From positions 1 to 7,131 of the forward strand of contig SVCR01000081.1 in assembly GCA_015058265.1 (NCBI GenBank): a stretch of 7,131 nucleotides of DNA, in the 5' to 3' direction. Within the stretch, counting starts at the first letter, position 1; each line of letters starts with the position of its first letter. The notes under the pieces were generated by a model that saw only the letters and a list, made by a program, of their open reading frames with translations, was not told the DNA's origin and searched no databases. The position numbers and the translations under genes are program-made. Below are positions 6,401-7,131 of the stretch, piece after piece. Source of the stretch: Clostridiales bacterium (GTDB lineage Bacteria > Bacillota_A > Clostridia > Peptostreptococcales > Anaerovoracaceae).

Positions 6401-6440
6401 TCTATCCTTAGTATAGCGTGCTTGCCATATTCAGGATAGA
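6401..6440 (-). repeat. Long hairpin at the 5' end of the kinase transcript
   Basis: TCTATCCT (6401-6408) and AGGATAGA (6433-6440) are exact reverse complements. Inside, TAT-A-GC-G (6412-6418) can pair with T-GC-C-ATA (6423-6429) with one mismatch and one G-T pair around TGCT. The predicted start of kinase transcription (about 6441) is at the base of this hairpin, so it would form the extreme 5' end of the message and may stabilise or regulate it. There is no adjacent T tract, so it is not a normal terminator. Confidence 0.5.
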
Positions 6441-6447
6441 TAATACT

Positions 6448-6456
6448 ATTATAACA
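6448..6456 (-). promoter_or_regulatory. Extended -10 promoter of the histidine kinase gene
   Basis: TGTTATAAT on the minus strand is a perfect TGnTATAAT. The -35 region 17 bases upstream is poor, as is common for extended -10 promoters. It lies in the non-homologous tail of the truncated dehydrogenase, about 110 bases before the kinase ATG. Confidence 0.65.
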
Positions 6457-6828
6457 GACTCCGGATGTAAGCTGCATATATAGCCCCTTTTCGTCTACTT
6501 CCGGTTTTCCGGCAGGTATAGCTTGCTGAGTATGAGTTCTTTTGCTCTGTCCGGCAACTCCCATGCCTGCGCACAGGATAGCAATGTCTACACCCGGAAG
6601 GTCTTCTACCATTTTTCTTACCGCTGGCTCATCCGTGACATCAAGCTTCCTCAGAGTAAGACAGCCCCCGCCCGGAAACACCTCTGTTGTCTCATCAGTA
6701 TTTCTGGATACGCCGGTAACAACAAATCCGTTCTCAGCAAACATGCGGGCACAGGCTCTCCCTATTCCCGACGAAGCACCGGTCACAAATACATTTTTGC
6801 CGTAGATTTCAGTGTTTACCATTGCCAT

Positions 6829-6835
6829 CCTCCTT
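6829..6835 (-). promoter_or_regulatory. Ribosome binding site of the truncated dehydrogenase
   Basis: AAGGAGG on the minus strand, a full anti-Shine-Dalgarno match, six bases before the ATG at 6822. Confidence 0.8.
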
Positions 6836-6854
6836 ACATCACCCCTATGAGATG

Positions 6855-6863
6855 ATTATAGCA
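6855..6863 (-). promoter_or_regulatory. Extended -10 promoter of the truncated dehydrogenase
   Basis: TGCTATAAT on the minus strand is a perfect TGnTATAAT; the start point would be near 6848, leaving a 26-base leader containing the ribosome binding site. The -35 region is poor. The promoter and ribosome binding site are therefore intact although the gene is truncated. Confidence 0.65.
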
Positions 6864-6896
6864 AACACAAAGAGATCGATACTAATTATATCTTCT

Positions 6897-6933
6897 AATA
6901 TTCCCTGATATTCGACATCTATTGGGAATTATT
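6897..6933. repeat. AT-rich interrupted dyad upstream of the dehydrogenase promoter
   Basis: AATA-TTCCC (6897-6905) is the reverse complement of GGGAATTATT (6924-6933) apart from one extra base. It lies about 35-70 bases upstream of the -10 element, a position where activator sites occur. No regulator can be named. Confidence 0.3.
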
Positions 6934-6957
6934 CGAATCATCCGGTATATCTTAGTT

Positions 6958-7008
6958 AAAAAAAAGGAGGAGGGGCCCATAAAGTGTCTCACAGACACAT
7001 GGGTCCCT
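6958..7008 (-). terminator. Terminator downstream of tRNA-Sec
   Basis: On the minus strand AGGGACCCAT pairs with ATGGGCCCCT (one A-C mismatch), extended by GTGTCT/AGACAC around a GTG loop with a TTT bulge; stem 7008-6971. Eight T residues (6965-6958) follow after a CCTCC spacer (6970-6966). The spacer is longer than usual, but the location directly after the tRNA 3' end makes termination the natural role. Confidence 0.7.
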
Positions 7009-7019
7009 TCTCAGGCCTG

Positions 7020-7117
7020 TGGCGGGAGTATGTGGGAATCGAACCCACCCGGGAGGAGTCCATCCCCCTGCGAGCGGTTTTGAAGACCGTGAGGCACACC
7101 AGCACCTATCTACCCCC
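7020..7117 (-). tRNA. selC: tRNA-Sec (selenocysteine), anticodon TCA
   Basis: A 98-base tRNA with encoded CCA (7022-7020) and discriminator G. Acceptor GGGGGTA/TACTCCC has seven pairs (one G-T) plus a G-A at the eighth position; the eighth position is typical of bacterial tRNA-Sec. D arm: six-pair stem AGGTGC/GTGCCT with a four-base TGGT loop, diagnostic for this tRNA. Anticodon loop CTTCAAA carries TCA, reading UGA; its stem has four good pairs and an A-C mismatch. Long variable arm: GGGGGA/TCCTCC, six pairs. T arm: GTGGG-TTCGATT-CCCAC. Together these exclude tRNA-Ser and suppressors. The organism should therefore also carry selA, selB and selD and UGA-containing selenoproteins, none of them in this window. 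The promoter is outside or at the window edge. Confidence 0.96.
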
Positions 7118-7131
7118 ATATTGAATAAGGA

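Larger units (their letters stand above)
6367..6822 (-). pseudogene. Truncated short-chain dehydrogenase/reductase (cofactor-binding half only)
   Basis: The N-terminal 91 or so codons are a clear SDR Rossmann half: VFVTGASSGIG (11-21) is the TGxxxGxG NAD(P)-binding motif, R40 after VTGVS suggests NADP(H) preference, LDVT (60-63) contacts the adenine, and AILCAGMG (81-88) is the NNAG-equivalent strand. After about residue 91 (near position 6550) the sequence no longer looks like an SDR, and the catalytic Ser, YxxxK and the whole C-terminal half (normally 240-280 residues in all) are missing. The remaining 60 codons to the TGA at 6369-6367 (tail with PAGKPEVDEKGLYMQL) read across a promoter and a hairpin and are probably not functional protein. 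The ATG at 6822 is preferred to that at 6828, because AAGGAGG (6835-6829) is six bases from the former and touches the latter. Deletion or insertion followed by decay is the likely cause; a functional short protein cannot be ruled out. Confidence 0.75.

Noticed and set aside
6501..6512. CCGG-TTTT-CCGG palindrome in the dehydrogenase tail
   Set aside because: The stem is four pairs and lacks a following T tract; expected by chance at this size.
6960..6972. AAAGGAGG on the plus strand, resembling a ribosome binding site
   Set aside because: No open frame follows; the sequence is the complement of the U tract and spacer of the tRNA-Sec terminator.
1..7131. CRISPR array, complete insertion sequence or defence island
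   Set aside because: No regularly spaced direct repeats, no transposase frame and no nuclease or toxin-antitoxin motif were found in any of the genes.

Overview
The window looks like a chromosomal segment of an anaerobic Firmicute of the class Clostridia (moderate GC, strong AGGAGG-type ribosome binding sites, TGnTATAAT extended -10 promoters). A lysine-rich Ig-like surface protein and a selenocysteine tRNA also fit a gut- or oral-type clostridial lineage. No genus can be assigned from the sequence alone.

Layout, left to right. (1) Positions 3-1421, plus strand: the C-terminal 472 residues of a large secreted or surface protein (filament/Ig-like, BIG2-like and lysine-rich C-terminal domains) whose 5' end lies outside the window, followed by a clear intrinsic terminator. 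(2) 1582-2850, plus strand: a monocistronic ArsB/NhaD/SLC13-type ion permease with its own extended -10 promoter. (3) 2925-3629, minus strand: an unrecognised soluble 234-residue protein converging on the permease. (4) 3641-3782: a decayed right end of an IS200/IS605-type transposon (tnpB tail plus the TTTA-loop hairpin), abutting the ribosome binding site of the previous gene. (5) 3794-4717, minus strand: a radical SAM protein. Its leader (about 4738-4819) holds a GC-rich structured element and then an intrinsic terminator directly before the ribosome binding site, an attenuator-like layout. (6) 4846-6339, minus strand: a membrane hybrid histidine kinase with a fused receiver. (7) 6367-6822, minus strand: a short-chain dehydrogenase cut off after its cofactor-binding half; its replaced tail contains the likely kinase promoter and a long hairpin. 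(8) 7020-7117, minus strand: tRNA-Sec (selC, anticodon TCA), followed by a terminator hairpin.

The genes do not form one obvious pathway. They are mostly single transcription units, each with its own promoter or terminator, and two scars (the transposon end and the truncated dehydrogenase) suggest past rearrangement. The strongest biological statement is that the organism decodes UGA as selenocysteine. The most promising possibly undescribed item is the candidate attenuator leader of the radical SAM gene; second is the abandoned IS200/IS605 end at the start of the unknown gene. No CRISPR array, complete insertion sequence or defence system is visible.
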